Positions 47,186 through 57,523 of a stretch of DNA of 64,000 nucleotides are shown one piece after another (position 1 is the stretch's first letter; every line of letters starts with the position of its first letter). The position numbers and the translations under genes are program-made. This stretch comes from Dirofilaria immitis (lineage: Eukaryota > Nematoda > Chromadorea > Rhabditida > Onchocercidae): assembly GCA_024305405.1 (NCBI GenBank), contig JAKNDB010000098.1:1825501-1889500 (forward strand), written 5' to 3'. The notes under the pieces are model-generated. The model had not been told where the DNA came from, did no database searches, and saw nothing but the letters and a program-made list of their open reading frames with translations.

Positions 47186-48579
47186 TATTATATATGCATA
47201 AAATGATGTATAATTTAAATGAAACAATTGAAAAAAATTGAAATTAAAAATTTCCTTTTTTTAGTTAATAATTACTAAATTCAAATTAATTATATTATTG
47301 TTAAAAATTAAATCAATAAAGAATTTTCTTTTCTCTTTTCTTTTAATTTATTTAAAAATTAATTGTAATAATAACCATTTATAATTATTATTAAAATAAT
47401 AATAGTTATAATGATATTATTTGATAAATATTTTTATGATAAATTTAATTATCATCTCCTAATGAATTAATTGAAATAAATAATATATTCAAAACAAAAT
47501 ATCATACATATATATATATATATATATCAATTTTGATATATTATTTGATAATTTGATCAATATTGATTTTTAAAAAAAAAAAAAAGCCAATAAGAATACA
47601 ATCTTTTCAATATTCAATTTTTGGCAATATTTTTTTTTCTTTTAAATTTTAAATATCAAATATGAACTATACAAATATAATCAATGTTTCGTTTTAAACG
47701 ACTTCTCCAATGTACTATATATAAGATTGATTAGAATGAGAAAATGTTTAATTTTTGAAAGAAATTATATTTGCAAAAGTATTTCCGGTTAATACCGTAA
47801 CCAATGTGACTATAAAATACATTTCGATGTTATGTATATAGGATAGATAGATATATTTGATAAAGAATGTTGTATGACAATATTGTAGATATAGAAGGCG
47901 ACAATATGTCTTTGTTGTATGCGAACCGATCGGTTGACAGAATTTCGATAGACATTTGATGTATTTATTATAGTCATCATCGTTAGATCATGTGCAATGG
48001 AGCATATATATATATATCTTGAAATAATAAAATAGGCATGTTTGTTTTCAAATTAAGAATTAAATGACAATTCGATAAAATAAATGCCAATATGATTATG
48101 TTTTTCCATATATTTTCAATGATAGGTCAAAGACCTTTTGGCTTATAAAATTATATATCATTTTTAGAATGAATAAATAATGTATTGAAATAAAAATAAA
48201 GAAATGATAAATTTGAGAAAGGAAAAAGAAAATTCAAAAACAAAAGAAATTATCTTTTATCAATTTATCAATTTATTGTAACAAAAGAAATTATCTTTTA
48301 TCAATTGATTGTAAAATATATAGTGTAATAAATTCTATTATCATTTTATCGATTATATTTCACGTTACGTACGTCAAAATACCAAATACCAAAAAATAAA
48401 AGATGATATTAATATCGAAATGAATGAATGAATATAAAAAAAAAAAAAAATAGAAAATAATTAGATATTAATTTTTCTATGTTAATAGCATATGATTGAT
48501 CTATTAATCGGAAATCTATGATGACTAAAACGTATATCCAAATGATATTGTAATTGATGTAAATTTGAATGAAATGATA
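47186..48579. other. AT-rich intergenic sequence without a recognised gene
   Basis: Includes a TA run at 47507-47527 and a 41-bp duplication of ACAAAAGAAATTATCTTTTA at 48239 and 48281. The more complex segment at 47880-48010 has no stop-free frame of note. Confidence 0.45.
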
Positions 48580-49995
48580 CGATGTATCTGAATGATATAC
48601 TATATATTTACGGTATTTAGCACAATAATATCAAATCGTTTATTATAAAATTGTTACTTAATCTAGTGACAATCGTGATAAGATTAACAGCAATATTATG
48701 AGTCTATGATATTATTTATAAATTAACATCCAATATTACTATGATTAATAATATTCGTACCATCATCGATAATATCGGTATTATGAATTAGTGATATCGA
48801 TATTACGAATTAACAATAATGATATCCTGAATTGATGATAACACATCATGAATCGATGATAGAATATCATAAATAAACAATAACAATGTTATGAATCGAA
48901 TAATATCGATATCATATATCGATAATATCTGATATATTATGCATCGATGATGTTGTCGGTACTATAGATCATGATGTCGATATTATGAATCAACGATACT
49001 AATAAAATGAATAGATGACAGGACATCGTGAAACGATGACAGTAATGTTATAAATCGAATAATACCGTATCGTGCAGTGATAGTATGATAACTACACATA
49101 GTAATACGATATCGTGCATCGATAATACTGATGTTATGCATCGATGATATCGGTACTACGCATTAGTAATACCGATAACGATACTGATATCACGAATCGA
49201 TGATAGCAATGCGATATCATGCATCGATAATATCGATATTGCGGATCGATAATACGATATCGTACATCGGTAATATCAATATTATGTATCGATGATATCG
49301 GTATATCGGTACTATAAATCAGTGATATCCATATTATGAATTAAGTAATACCGATAACACAAATCAATGATACTGATATCATGATGCTAGCAATGTTATC
49401 AACTAAATAATACCGATATCATGCATAGATAATACTAATATTATACATCGATGATATCGGTACTATGAATCAGTGGTATCGATATTATGAATTAAATAAT
49501 ACTGATACCATGCATCGATAATACCAATATTATGCATCGATGATATCGGTACTACACATTGGTAATACCGATAACACAAATCAATGATACTGATATCATG
49601 ATGCTAGCAATGTTATCAATTAAATAATACCGATATCATGCATCGGTGATACCACTATCGATGATATCGGTACTATGGATAATGATATCGATATTATGAA
49701 TCAACGATACTGATTATATGTTTAGATGTTAGAACATCATGAATCGATGACAAAAATGTTATGAATCGAATAATACCGACATTATGTAGCGATAATACGA
49801 TACCATGCTTCAATAATACCAATATTATGTATCGATGATATCGATACTATGGATCAGTGATATTGATATTATGAATCAACGATATTATGTGTTGCAAATA
49901 TGATAGATTGATGATGCCGATATTAATAGCCAATGATACCGATATTATGAATCGATATAATACTGATATCATGCATAGATAAAATGGAGATAATT
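48580..49995. repeat. ATCGATGATATCGGTA-type array, about 1.4 kb
   Basis: Imperfect 20-27 bp units built from ATCGATGATATCGGTACTA, AATCAGTGATATCGATATTA and AATACCGATATCATGCATCG. A longer block starting GTAATACCGATAACACAAAT is repeated at 49345 and 49562 (217 bp). Many units are close to palindromic (GATATC, ATCGAT). No frame is open. Confidence 0.9.
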
Positions 49996-50441
49996 CGATG
50001 ATTATTGATAAAAACTTGATTACAAATCCAAAAATAATACTTTCACCCTACAGCTGAATGCATATTATAATAAAATCACCTTTATGAATGAGAAAAAAAG
50101 TATACTGAATGAAAACAATGGAAAAGAAATTGAAATTGAAAATTAATTTAAATAAAAGTGATATTGATATGATAATAGATTGATAACTCTGATATCTACC
50201 AAAGCTTTTCTACTATTACTAAAAAAGTTTAAATTGGCAAAAATCTAATAATAGAAAGAAAAACGAAATCTTTAAATTACGAATTCTAATTAGAAATAAT
50301 AATCTGTTGTTGAATATAGCGTAAAAATTTTTTGAAACAAAATTTCTCCTTGAAATAAATAGTACTAATTTATTTTAAATCCTAAAAATTATAATTCTTC
50401 GCACTAAACTCAATACATCGTCCGCTGTAAAATCAACTTAT

Positions 50442-50504
50442 CACGTGATTTGACGTAGCTCACGTTGGGGCATATAAAAATTCCTAGTTTTTAATGATAA
50501 AATA
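50442..50504 (+). promoter_or_regulatory. probable core promoter of the ZNF598 gene
   Basis: An E-box CACGTG at 50442-50447, a CACGTT repeat at 50461, and a TATA box TATAAAAA at 50473-50480. A transcript start about 30 bases later would open the non-coding exon ending at 50584. Inferred from spacing only. Confidence 0.4.
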
Positions 50505-50584
50505 TTAGAATGGAAAAGAAAATTTTCATCCGCTCACTTAAGCCACAACCATGGTTTACCTTGATTGCTTGGTCTAGAACACAG
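50505..50584 (+). other. probable non-coding first exon of the ZNF598 gene
   Basis: Ends ACACAG/GTATGT, a strong donor at 50585. It contains an ATG in good context (ACCATGG, 50550-50556) opening an eight-codon uORF (MVYLDCLV) that stops before the donor. It would splice to the acceptor at 51586-51588. Confidence 0.4.
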
Positions 50585-51588
50585 GTATGTTGTCAATTTG
50601 CGACAATTATTTGATTGTGAATAAATTTTTGGCTAATTATACCTCAACCAGTAGGAAGCGTTTTTTCAAATCGTAGACTTTGGAAAAACTGCAGTGCGTC
50701 ATTTGTAGTTGTGTTTGTTGTAGTTTGGTTGTGCACTGTTTTATTTGTAAGTTCAAAGTACGTGTGGCATGTGCGCTAATTAATTTATCACTTACATATA
50801 GCTTATCAAATTTAAATTGGATCTTAATATGATAAGATCACTGTTAGTTACATTGCACAAAATGTACAATCATAGATTAAAAGATTTTTTTATAAAGTTT
50901 CCTTTATAAGTTTTTATAGCTTGAAAAAGAAAAAAAATCCCTTATAGGTTAGAATACAATTAGCCAGAAACACATATTATACTATAATATTGAGAGAGAC
51001 TGGTACTTGGTTCACTTGTGTCTCCTGAAATATTATTAACTATATAAAGTAGTAAGTTATTACTGCATACAAAACATTATATTTTCTATGATTCAGACTT
51101 AATTTTTTCTCGTAAGAATTAATCAGATTATTTTGCTGATAATCCGGAACTATTCTTCAAAGACATTTTATATTACGCCGGTAATTTCTACAACTTTCTT
51201 TTAGGAAATGCTAAATTTATCTGTTCAAATGATTACCCTAACTGTCTATATCTGTACTTATCAGTTATCAGATCTGCGATCACTTTTTATTTTGCGCTAA
51301 CAGTTTTTGCAACACTCCTGAAGGAATGCTAAATTTGTCTCTTTAAATAATCAGCTTCACTAGTGTGGGTCCGAAATATTTATCATATCCGCGATCAGCT
51401 ATCAATTACTCTTGAAAAACTTGATAATTTCGAACTTCAAGTCGACTTACTCAGTCGATTTTCTAATGGGTTTAACTCGTCAATGTCGCTGATGATTCTC
51501 ATGAGATTACAATCAAATTATATAAATCATATAAGAAAGAGAAAACAAATTGATATTGCTATCTGCTGAACATTGTATTATTTTTCAG
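50585..51588 (+). other. probable 5' UTR intron of the ZNF598 gene
   Basis: About 1 kb between GTATGT and ATTTTTCAG. It holds a diverged duplication (GGAATGCTAAATTT(G/A)TCT near 51205 and 51323). A 68-codon frame at 51363-51569 is unsupported. Confidence 0.4.
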
Positions 51589-51682
51589 GTCTTCACTGAA
51601 GCTCGAAATTTCCTCGATATCTTGCGTATTTCTGCTTCTGTTACTTTGTAGAAACAAGCTTTTGTAATTCATTGTAAAAATT
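51589..51682 (+). other. 5' leader of the ZNF598 mRNA
   Basis: Follows the TTATTTTTCAG acceptor, usable by cis-splicing or by SL trans-splicing. It has no ATG before the start at 51683. Confidence 0.5.
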
Positions 51683-51783
51683 ATGTCCGATTTAAGAATT
51701 GTTGCAAAACAATCAAACTATACTGTAAATCGGGAAGCAAGAGGTAATCAACATACACGGCAGGAACCTACAAGTAGTAATAG
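51683..51783 (+). CDS. ZNF598: ZNF598 exon 1
   Basis: MSDLRIVAKQSNYTVNREAR and a polar tail; donor AG/GTAAGT leaves two bases. The first ATG after the acceptor is used as the start. Confidence 0.8.
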
Positions 51784-54700
51784 GTAAGTTCTTTTTAATG
51801 TATGATTAATATGTCGGAAAATCTCATGATATTAATTTGAAATTGATCATAGGCAATGGAAATTATCAATACATTCTGATTATGAAATACCTGATAACGG
51901 TTACATTACTACTTGCTACATTATAGTATATATAGTTCAGAGAAAGGTTTTTGATGTGAGCAATGAGACTGAAAAGAATGCGTTGTAGAACACTCGTGAT
52001 TTAAATTATCACTATCTGAAATTGATCCTTTCATCAACAACTATTTATCCTTTCAACTTCTTTAATATATATTAACACTGTTTCGGATACTCATCATTAT
52101 TCTCTGATTAGATATCCAATTATTATTAATCTATTAACTGACCATTGAGGAAGCTATGTAATAAAATAGTGAATTTTAGAAATTTACAAAGTATATATTG
52201 AACTTTATAATTCCGATTTCTAGGAGAGATATGGCTGGGCATTTCGGTCGTGGAAGAGGTAGAATTCAACGAACAACGTATCAAAGAAATGGTCCAAACC
52301 GCCACAATTTTCATAAAATGAGTAATAGAAGAGACGGAAATGATCCGAATTACAGAAAGCATATAATTCGCGATCCGAAATATTATGAACATCTTTTTAT
52401 TAATGCTTCAGTAAATTTGCATTTTTTTCACAAATTTGCTCAAAACTTTTTGAATTACTGATAAATGGTTACTACTCATATTCATGAACTAAAACAATTA
52501 ATTTTTCCTTTAGAATCGATCGGATCATGGTGGTATCAAATTCAAAGGTGAAACGTCAGAATGTGATATATGCTGTCGTGAATCCGACTTATTTGCTGTA
52601 GGACCTTGTTTGCATCCTATATGCATAGAATGTGGAATCCGACTGCGAATTTTATGTGAAAATGACACATGTCCAAAATGCAGAACTGTTATCGATGTGG
52701 TAGTCTATTTTCTTTTTCGTTGTTATTTTCTTTATATCTTATCTATTAAGAGACGACTAGAACTGTGATTAAAATGAAGTTCAAAATGCTATTTACTTGA
52801 AAATTATTGTGTACATTTTAATATTTCCCAGCTTTAGGCATATCTGATTTTTAGTCATGGTTTTGCAGGTAATGAATGTACTATTAAAAGGAGAAGTAAA
52901 ATTTATATGATTGAGTTGATCAGGTCTTCTGTGAAAATTTTATGTATAGTTAAAATAACTTATATAAAATTTCAGTTATATTTTGTGCCATTTCCGGGTA
53001 ATTGGAGTAATTACCAAATACCTCTTCAATACAGAGAGCACGAAAATGCTGCACAACACAAAATTAAATTGGCAGATGATTATGTTGCAGAATGTTACGA
53101 TAGCTATTTATCTCATCAATGCTTAATATGTAAAAAAGTAAGTTTCAAATTCAAATTTTTCATTTCATTCTTGGATGTTATAAACTATTTCTTTTAAAAT
53201 CAAATTAATTTGCAGGAATGAGAAACGGGTATTTGAGACGTTTGCTCAGTTGAATCAACATATGTATATGGTTCATCGTTTTGAATTCTGTGAAATTTGT
53301 GTAGAAAATTTAAACCTATTTACTCATGAACGAAAATTTTATTCACACCTTGATCTGGAACGACATCTTGAATTTGGTGATTCTGATGATAAGAGTTTTA
53401 AAGGTGCGTAGTTGGTGCTTATTGATTTGAATAGTTTCCCTTTGAGCGTCTTATCTGTTATTCTTAAAAATAGTTTCTAGTGCTTTTATGTACAAGAGAT
53501 ACATAACAGCTTAAAATATGTGTCATCTTTCATAAACAAATACAGACAAATTTTTGTTCATTTCTGTTGATATGTTAAAATTTAAATTTATTTTTGTGAA
53601 AACATGCTAGATTGGACAATACAGTTTGCCTTTTCAGGTCATCCACAATGTTTGTTTTGTGAAAAACGTTTCTTAGATGAAGAATTTCGTTACAAACATC
53701 TTCGCAAAGAGCATTTCTTTTGTCATATTTGTGATGTTGATGGACGAAGCAATTATTTTTTCCCGTAAGTTCTGTTTTTATTTTCCCAGTTCTTAAAAAG
53801 AACTAAATTTATTATGAAACACGAATATGTCTCGGTCATGTACTTGGATTTCATTATTTCAGGGAACATAAGGATTTGTTGGACCATTATAAAGCAAAAC
53901 ATATTATATGCGAAGAGGGTGAATGTTCGCATTTGGGAATAGCATTTCGAACAGATACGGAACTTAAATTACATAAGGTTAGTTTGATTTCAAATTTCTA
54001 TTCAGAAATATTACATATAAAGCGAAATGAGTTTATCTTTTTTTTATTTTCATATTTTCACCTTACTTTGGAAGAATTAAGACAAATCTGCATCGCGATT
54101 AAAAGATTGACAATAGATTTTTATAACATGGAAATACATGTTTCCAGATATGTGGGAAGTAGAAATACAGCAACAATGTTCAAATTAATGCTAATTTATC
54201 AAGTCAAATTTAATATTAGTTTGAATATTATTATCTTTCGATTTGTTTATTTTTTTTTAAATGCTATTTGATTGCATTTGCAAAACATTTGCCTTTTATT
54301 GCTTTTTCAGAGTCGAGATCATGCAGCCGGTCCGCAGAAACTGAATTTAGATTTTCATTTTTCGGATCGGAACACGGCCGGATCTAGTCGGAATGGCAGA
54401 GCGACTCAGTCAGCACATTCTTTATTTTTTCAAGGCAAAACATTCCGAAAATAGATCAACATGAGCGAGCTTCATTAGAAAATAAGTTAGTTCTGAAATT
54501 GTTTTACAAAGCATTATTTTTCCTCTAATTCATTTTTTCCTCTAATTCATTTTTCCTCTAATTCAATGTGAACATAAGGTACGTTTATACTTATTTGCGA
54601 ATTTGGAATAAAGAATTGGCGTAGTCGACTAAACTGTTTTGTGCCATTACCATTACCGCTTCTATGCCTCCATAAATTCTTTTCTCTGGAAAAAAAAATT

Positions 54701-57523
54701 GTTCGATGATTGCTTTTTATCGTGCTAATTTCTGTCGATTGCCTTCACCGCCCCATTTTTTCTTTTTGAGCCTCGTTTGGTTTTTAATTCATGCAAGCAT
54801 CATATGTTCAATAAATTTTTTGAGAGATTAAAATTTGCTCCATAATTAATTGATGTGAAAATATTTCGAATTTTTGATAGCTATTACATATCATTTCATA
54901 TTATTTTCAAAGTCTACAGTTTTGAAAAGATCTAAATTATCAAAGTTTTTCCTGTCAATTTTATAAATTTATTTTTTCATCATTAAAAGAGACATGCAAA
55001 AACATTATTTCAGGCCAGCTGTTCCTGACAGTACGTTGACTGTATCGTCAACAGAAAACGAATTAACTAAGTCATCTTTTCCAAATCGCCTTCCATCATT
55101 TACATTACAAGGTAGTGATTTCCCGTTTAAGTAAACCTACAGGAATTTCTGGAGTTTCAAATTCAGCAACCACATCTCAAGATAGCAAAAGTATCTCAAA
55201 ATCTCAGAAAGTAATAAATGCGAGCAACATCAAGGCTACACCAAATTCTAACAAAGTAAGTAATTCAACTTGTTTTGCTGCAGTTAGATTATTTTGATCA
55301 TTGTATAGTTTTTTGGAAGAAATTCACAAATTATAATCTCATTTCAAATTGCAAAACTGTTATCATTTTAGCCAGACGGTTTATCGAAGTCGTGGTTTAT
55401 TGATGATGACGAACAATTTCCTCCTCATAGGACACATCCAAATACTTTGAACAGAAATAAACAACAAGCTTCAAACGGAAAGACAGAAATCTTTGCAGAA
55501 GATGAAGTATGAGTTTCTTGAAAAATTTTTTCTTTATTACTGAACGAATTTCATTTAAGAAGTTTGAATTAGATGCGTTAGGGAATGATATATTATTATG
55601 AAAACCATAGATTATTTATTTGTATTTAAAACCATGATAAGGTACTTGTTGACCAATCAGATTGGAATTTTACTGTATTTCAATTACATTTTTCCTTTTC
55701 GTATTCATGTAGCTATGTAATTTTAATTTGTGTAGGTTGAAAATAGTTCAAGGATATCAGCAATCGAGTCATCGTGGTCTAAAAGAATGAAAAAACCAGT
55801 GTCCTTAAGTAACGCAGCATCCGTACTAGCATCAAGCGATTTTCCAAAATTATCTGAATCTACAGTAGCAAAACCTATGAATAATTTATTGCCTGGATCA
55901 GTATGGGCTAAAAAGAATCGCTCTATCATGGAGGTGTTTTATTTTCTCATATTTTTAACAGGAATGGCGAGATTTTAAGCTTATGAGCTAGATTATCGGG
56001 TCTTTAATATGATGCATGTTCCAGCGTAGCTTGACTTCATGTTTGGACAGAATCATATTACTGACATTCCAGAAGGAACTTATTTGTGACAAATTCTGAT
56101 TTATCTTATATTATAATTATTATTGCCGTTCTATATTTATAGATACCTCCAAGACAATTGAATTTATCTTCAACAACTTCTGTTACTTGTAACATTTCGG
56201 GAAGAAACAAGCAACTGCCTCTACCAGGTCTTTGGCCTCAAGAATCAGTACCCGAAACATGGGAAGATAGGGAAGATTCTTCTACAGTGGTTGTTTTTAT
56301 ATTGTTTTTTTTTTTTTTTATTTTCGATTAGTAAAGACGCTTCGTTTTTTGAATTATCTAAGTTTCAGTAAAATTTAATTCTTTTTTTGTTTTGTCTACT
56401 ACTTTTCTATCTTTTCAAGGAACCACTGTCGAAAATGACTTTGAAAGACACAGTTATTATCAAGGACACGCCAAACAAAAAGAAGGCGAATAAAAAGAAT
56501 AAAAAGAAACAGCAGGATAATTCTACTAAGAAGAAAAATCACCAGCTATCCGAAGTGATTATTTTTCAGTTAATTGATTACTGGATTCTTTTAATAAAAA
56601 ATCCGAATAATTCAAAGTTTTTACAGGGTAAAAAAGGAAGATGGAAGACAAGACAGTTGGTGAATTCGTTGATCCTTTTCCTTCTCTCTCTCTCGTATTC
56701 ATCATGAGAGTGAAACAGAAGAATCAAACGTGACAAGACCATCATTCAGTTTATCAGAAGTATGTTTGGTTTTATAATCTGTTTGGTTTTGTAATTGCGA
56801 TGGAAGATGTGCGAATTGCATTCTCGAAGTTAAGAATTGGTAAACGATTCAAATGAAGTATTTGAATCGTTATAGTTAAAGCCAGAACATTAATTATCAT
56901 GTTGTAAAGTTATCTGTGTTATTTATTACTCATTGCTCATAAAAAATAGCAGTTTCAGTTACTGTCATCAACCTTCTCAATTCTTAATAACATGACAATA
57001 AAAGAAGATAAAAATGAACCTGCGGAAACAATTGCTGCAGATTCAGTAAATAAAGCAACGATTGATACATCATTATTAAAAACCGTTCCGGAGCTTAAGC
57101 AAGGATTAGAAGAAAAAGTGTGTTTTTGAACAATTCACAAACTTTGATTATTTAACTCATTTCAGTGAATTCGCGTGGAAGTTTGATTTTTTTAATTTTT
57201 GTTTTTGCTAGCTAGGTTAATTTGTTTTCACATTAAATTTTGTGTAAATATTTCGCGATTATATTTTTTTACAGGAGAAGCAAATAGAAATTGCTGCAAA
57301 AAATTTTCCTAGTAATCTTGGCTCACCTCCCGGACTATGTTGTACGGATTTGGCGCCTCCGCCTGGTTTTGGTCCACCACCAGGTTTTTGTAATGTAGCA
57401 TATCCAGAAATGCAAGTTTCATCGAATAAGGCGAGAAAATCTCCTGATGGAAGTATAGAGGTAAATGTTTCAGAGGAAGTAAAACATGGTAGTAATAAAG
57501 AAAGCAAAAGTAGCGGTAAATAG
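51683..57523 (+). CDS. ZNF598: ZNF598/Hel2-type RING E3 ubiquitin ligase (ribosome-collision sensor), 16 coding exons
   Basis: ZNF598 (Hel2 in yeast) recognises collided ribosomes and ubiquitinates small-subunit proteins to trigger ribosome quality control; it acts in the cytoplasm. Here about 880 codons are seen, close to the size of human ZNF598. Order: basic Arg/Gly-rich N-terminus, C3HC4 RING (CDIC...GPC-LH-CIEC...CPKC), five C2H2-type fingers (CLIC, CEIC, CLFC, CHIC and CEEGEC), a Ser/Thr-rich disordered middle with FPxL-type motifs (DFPKL, DPFPSL), a Lys-rich block, and a C-terminus with PPGL and two PPPGF motifs that in the family bind GIGYF proteins. Most exons are phase 0 with TTTNCAG-like acceptors. 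The frame breaks near 53216, 54425, 55121, 56630 and 56685. No premature stop arises by substitution and zinc ligands are intact, so I favour sequence indels over a pseudogene. Confidence 0.9.
52224..52410 (+). CDS. ZNF598: ZNF598 exon 2 (Arg/Gly-rich)
   Basis: Acceptor GATTTCTAG, completes an Arg codon, then AGHFGRGRGRIQRTTYQRNG and a basic segment ending YYEHLFINAS. Donor GTAAAT, phase 0. The Arg/Gly stretch may contact RNA (inference). Confidence 0.85.
52514..52699 (+). CDS. ZNF598: ZNF598 exon 3 (RING domain)
   Basis: Encodes the complete C3HC4 RING: ECDICCRESDLFAVGPCLHP, then ICIECGIRLRILCENDTCPK and CRTVIDV. All eight zinc ligands are present. Acceptor CCTTTAG, donor GTG/GTAGTC, 62 codons, phase 0 at both ends. 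Confidence 0.95.
52976..53137 (+). CDS. ZNF598: ZNF598 exon 4
   Basis: Acceptor AAATTTCAG; LYFVPFPGNWSNYQIPLQYR, a helix-like linker, and the start of the first C2H2 finger (HQCLICKK). Strong donor AAA/GTAAGT, phase 0. Confidence 0.9.
53216..53403 (+). CDS. ZNF598: ZNF598 exon 5 (zinc fingers 1-2)
   Basis: Reads NEKRVFETFAQLNQHMYMVH then RFEFCEICVENLNLFTHERK and SHLDLERHLEFGD. The canonical acceptor TTTGCAG ends at 53215 but is out of phase with exon 4; the AG at 53221-53222 would keep the frame and remove Asn-Glu. Donor AAAG/GTGCGT, phase 1. Confidence 0.85.
53638..53764 (+). CDS. ZNF598: ZNF598 exon 6 (zinc fingers 3-4)
   Basis: Acceptor CCTTTTCAG; HPQCLFCEKRFLDEEFRYKH, LRKEH, then FFCHICDVDGRSNYFFP. 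Donor CC/GTAAGT, phase 2. Confidence 0.95.
53863..53977 (+). CDS. ZNF598: ZNF598 exon 7 (zinc fingers 4-5)
   Basis: Acceptor TATTTCAG; EHKDLLDHYKAKHIICEEGE then CSHLGIAFRTDTELKLHK, the family's conserved C-E-E-G-x-C finger. Donor AAG/GTTAGT, phase 0. Confidence 0.95.
54311..54485 (+). CDS. ZNF598: ZNF598 exon 8 (contains a frame break)
   Basis: Acceptor GCTTTTTCAG; SRDHAAGPQKLNLDFHFSDR and SSRNGRATQSAHSL, then at the T6 run 54425-54430 the good frame shifts by one (adding one T would restore it) to SRQNIPKIDQHERASLEN. Donor AATAA/GTTAGT. Without a shift the frame ends at TAG 54452. Confidence 0.75.
55014..55255 (+). CDS. ZNF598: ZNF598 exon 9 (contains a frame break)
   Basis: Acceptor ATTTCAG; PAVPDSTLTVSSTENELTKS and SFPNRLPSFTLQGSDFP, then at TTTCCCGTTT (55119-55128) the good frame moves by one to LSKPTGISGVSNSATTSQDS and beyond. 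DFP followed by Leu suggests an FPxL-type motif was disrupted. Donor AAA/GTAAGT, phase 0. Confidence 0.75.
55372..55506 (+). CDS. ZNF598: ZNF598 exon 10
   Basis: Acceptor ATTTTAG; PDGLSKSWFIDDDEQFPPHR then a polar segment to IFAEDE. 45 codons, phase 0, donor GTATGA. Confidence 0.9.
55736..55933 (+). CDS. ZNF598: ZNF598 exon 11
   Basis: Acceptor TTGTGTAG; VENSSRISAIESSWSKRMKK, then SSDFPKLSESTVAK with the FPxL motif, ending NRSIME. 66 codons, phase 0, donor GTGTTT. Confidence 0.9.
56143..56289 (+). CDS. ZNF598: ZNF598 exon 12
   Basis: Acceptor TATTTATAG; IPPRQLNLSSTTSVTCNISG and KQLPLPGLWPQESVPETWED. The donor is either GTTGTT at 56290 or GTGGTT at 56287; both keep phase 0. Confidence 0.85.
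56420..56554 (+). CDS. ZNF598: ZNF598 exon 13 (Lys-rich)
   Basis: Acceptor CTTTTCAAG; EPLSKMTLKDTVIIKDTPNK then a Lys/Asn-rich block (KKANKKNKKKQQ), ending HQLSE. 45 codons, phase 0, donor GTGATT. The basic block may aid ribosome or RNA contact (inference). Confidence 0.85.
56627..56759 (+). CDS. ZNF598: ZNF598 exon 14 (two frame breaks)
   Basis: Acceptor TTTTTACAG. The first frame reads GKKG; after the A6GG run (56630-56637) the good frame is KMEDKTVGEFVDPFPSLSL, with the FPSL motif; after the CT run (56683-56694) it is RIHHESETEESNVTRPSFSL. Donor GAA/GTATGT, phase 0. Each shift is one base (or two in the CT run). Confidence 0.7.
56959..57117 (+). CDS. ZNF598: ZNF598 exon 15
   Basis: Acceptor AGTTTCAG; LLSSTFSILNNMTIKEDKNE and a polar segment ending KQGLEEK. 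53 codons, phase 0, donor GTGTGT. Confidence 0.85.
57275..57523 (+). CDS. ZNF598: ZNF598 exon 16 (PPGL/PPPGF motifs, stop codon)
   Basis: Acceptor TTTTTTTACAG; EKQIEIAAKNFPSNLGSPPG, then LCCTDLAPPPGFGPPPGFCN and a charged tail ending SSGK with TAG at 57521-57523. The three PPG(L/F) motifs (57326, 57357 and 57375) are the type recognised by GYF domains of GIGYF1/2, through which ZNF598 represses translation. Confidence 0.9.
   Translation, partial: EKQIEIAAKNFPSNLGSPPGLCCTDLAPPPGFGPPPGFCNVAYPEMQVSSNKARKSPDGSIEVNVSEEVKHGSNKESKSSGK

Noticed and set aside
51363..51569. 68-codon frame upstream of ZNF598
   Set aside because: It lies in the likely leader intron, has no acceptor before it and no recognisable domain.
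52126..52392. 88-codon minus frame
   Set aside because: Antisense shadow of ZNF598 exon 2, as are the minus frames at 55723-55929 and 57259-57507 for exons 11 and 16.
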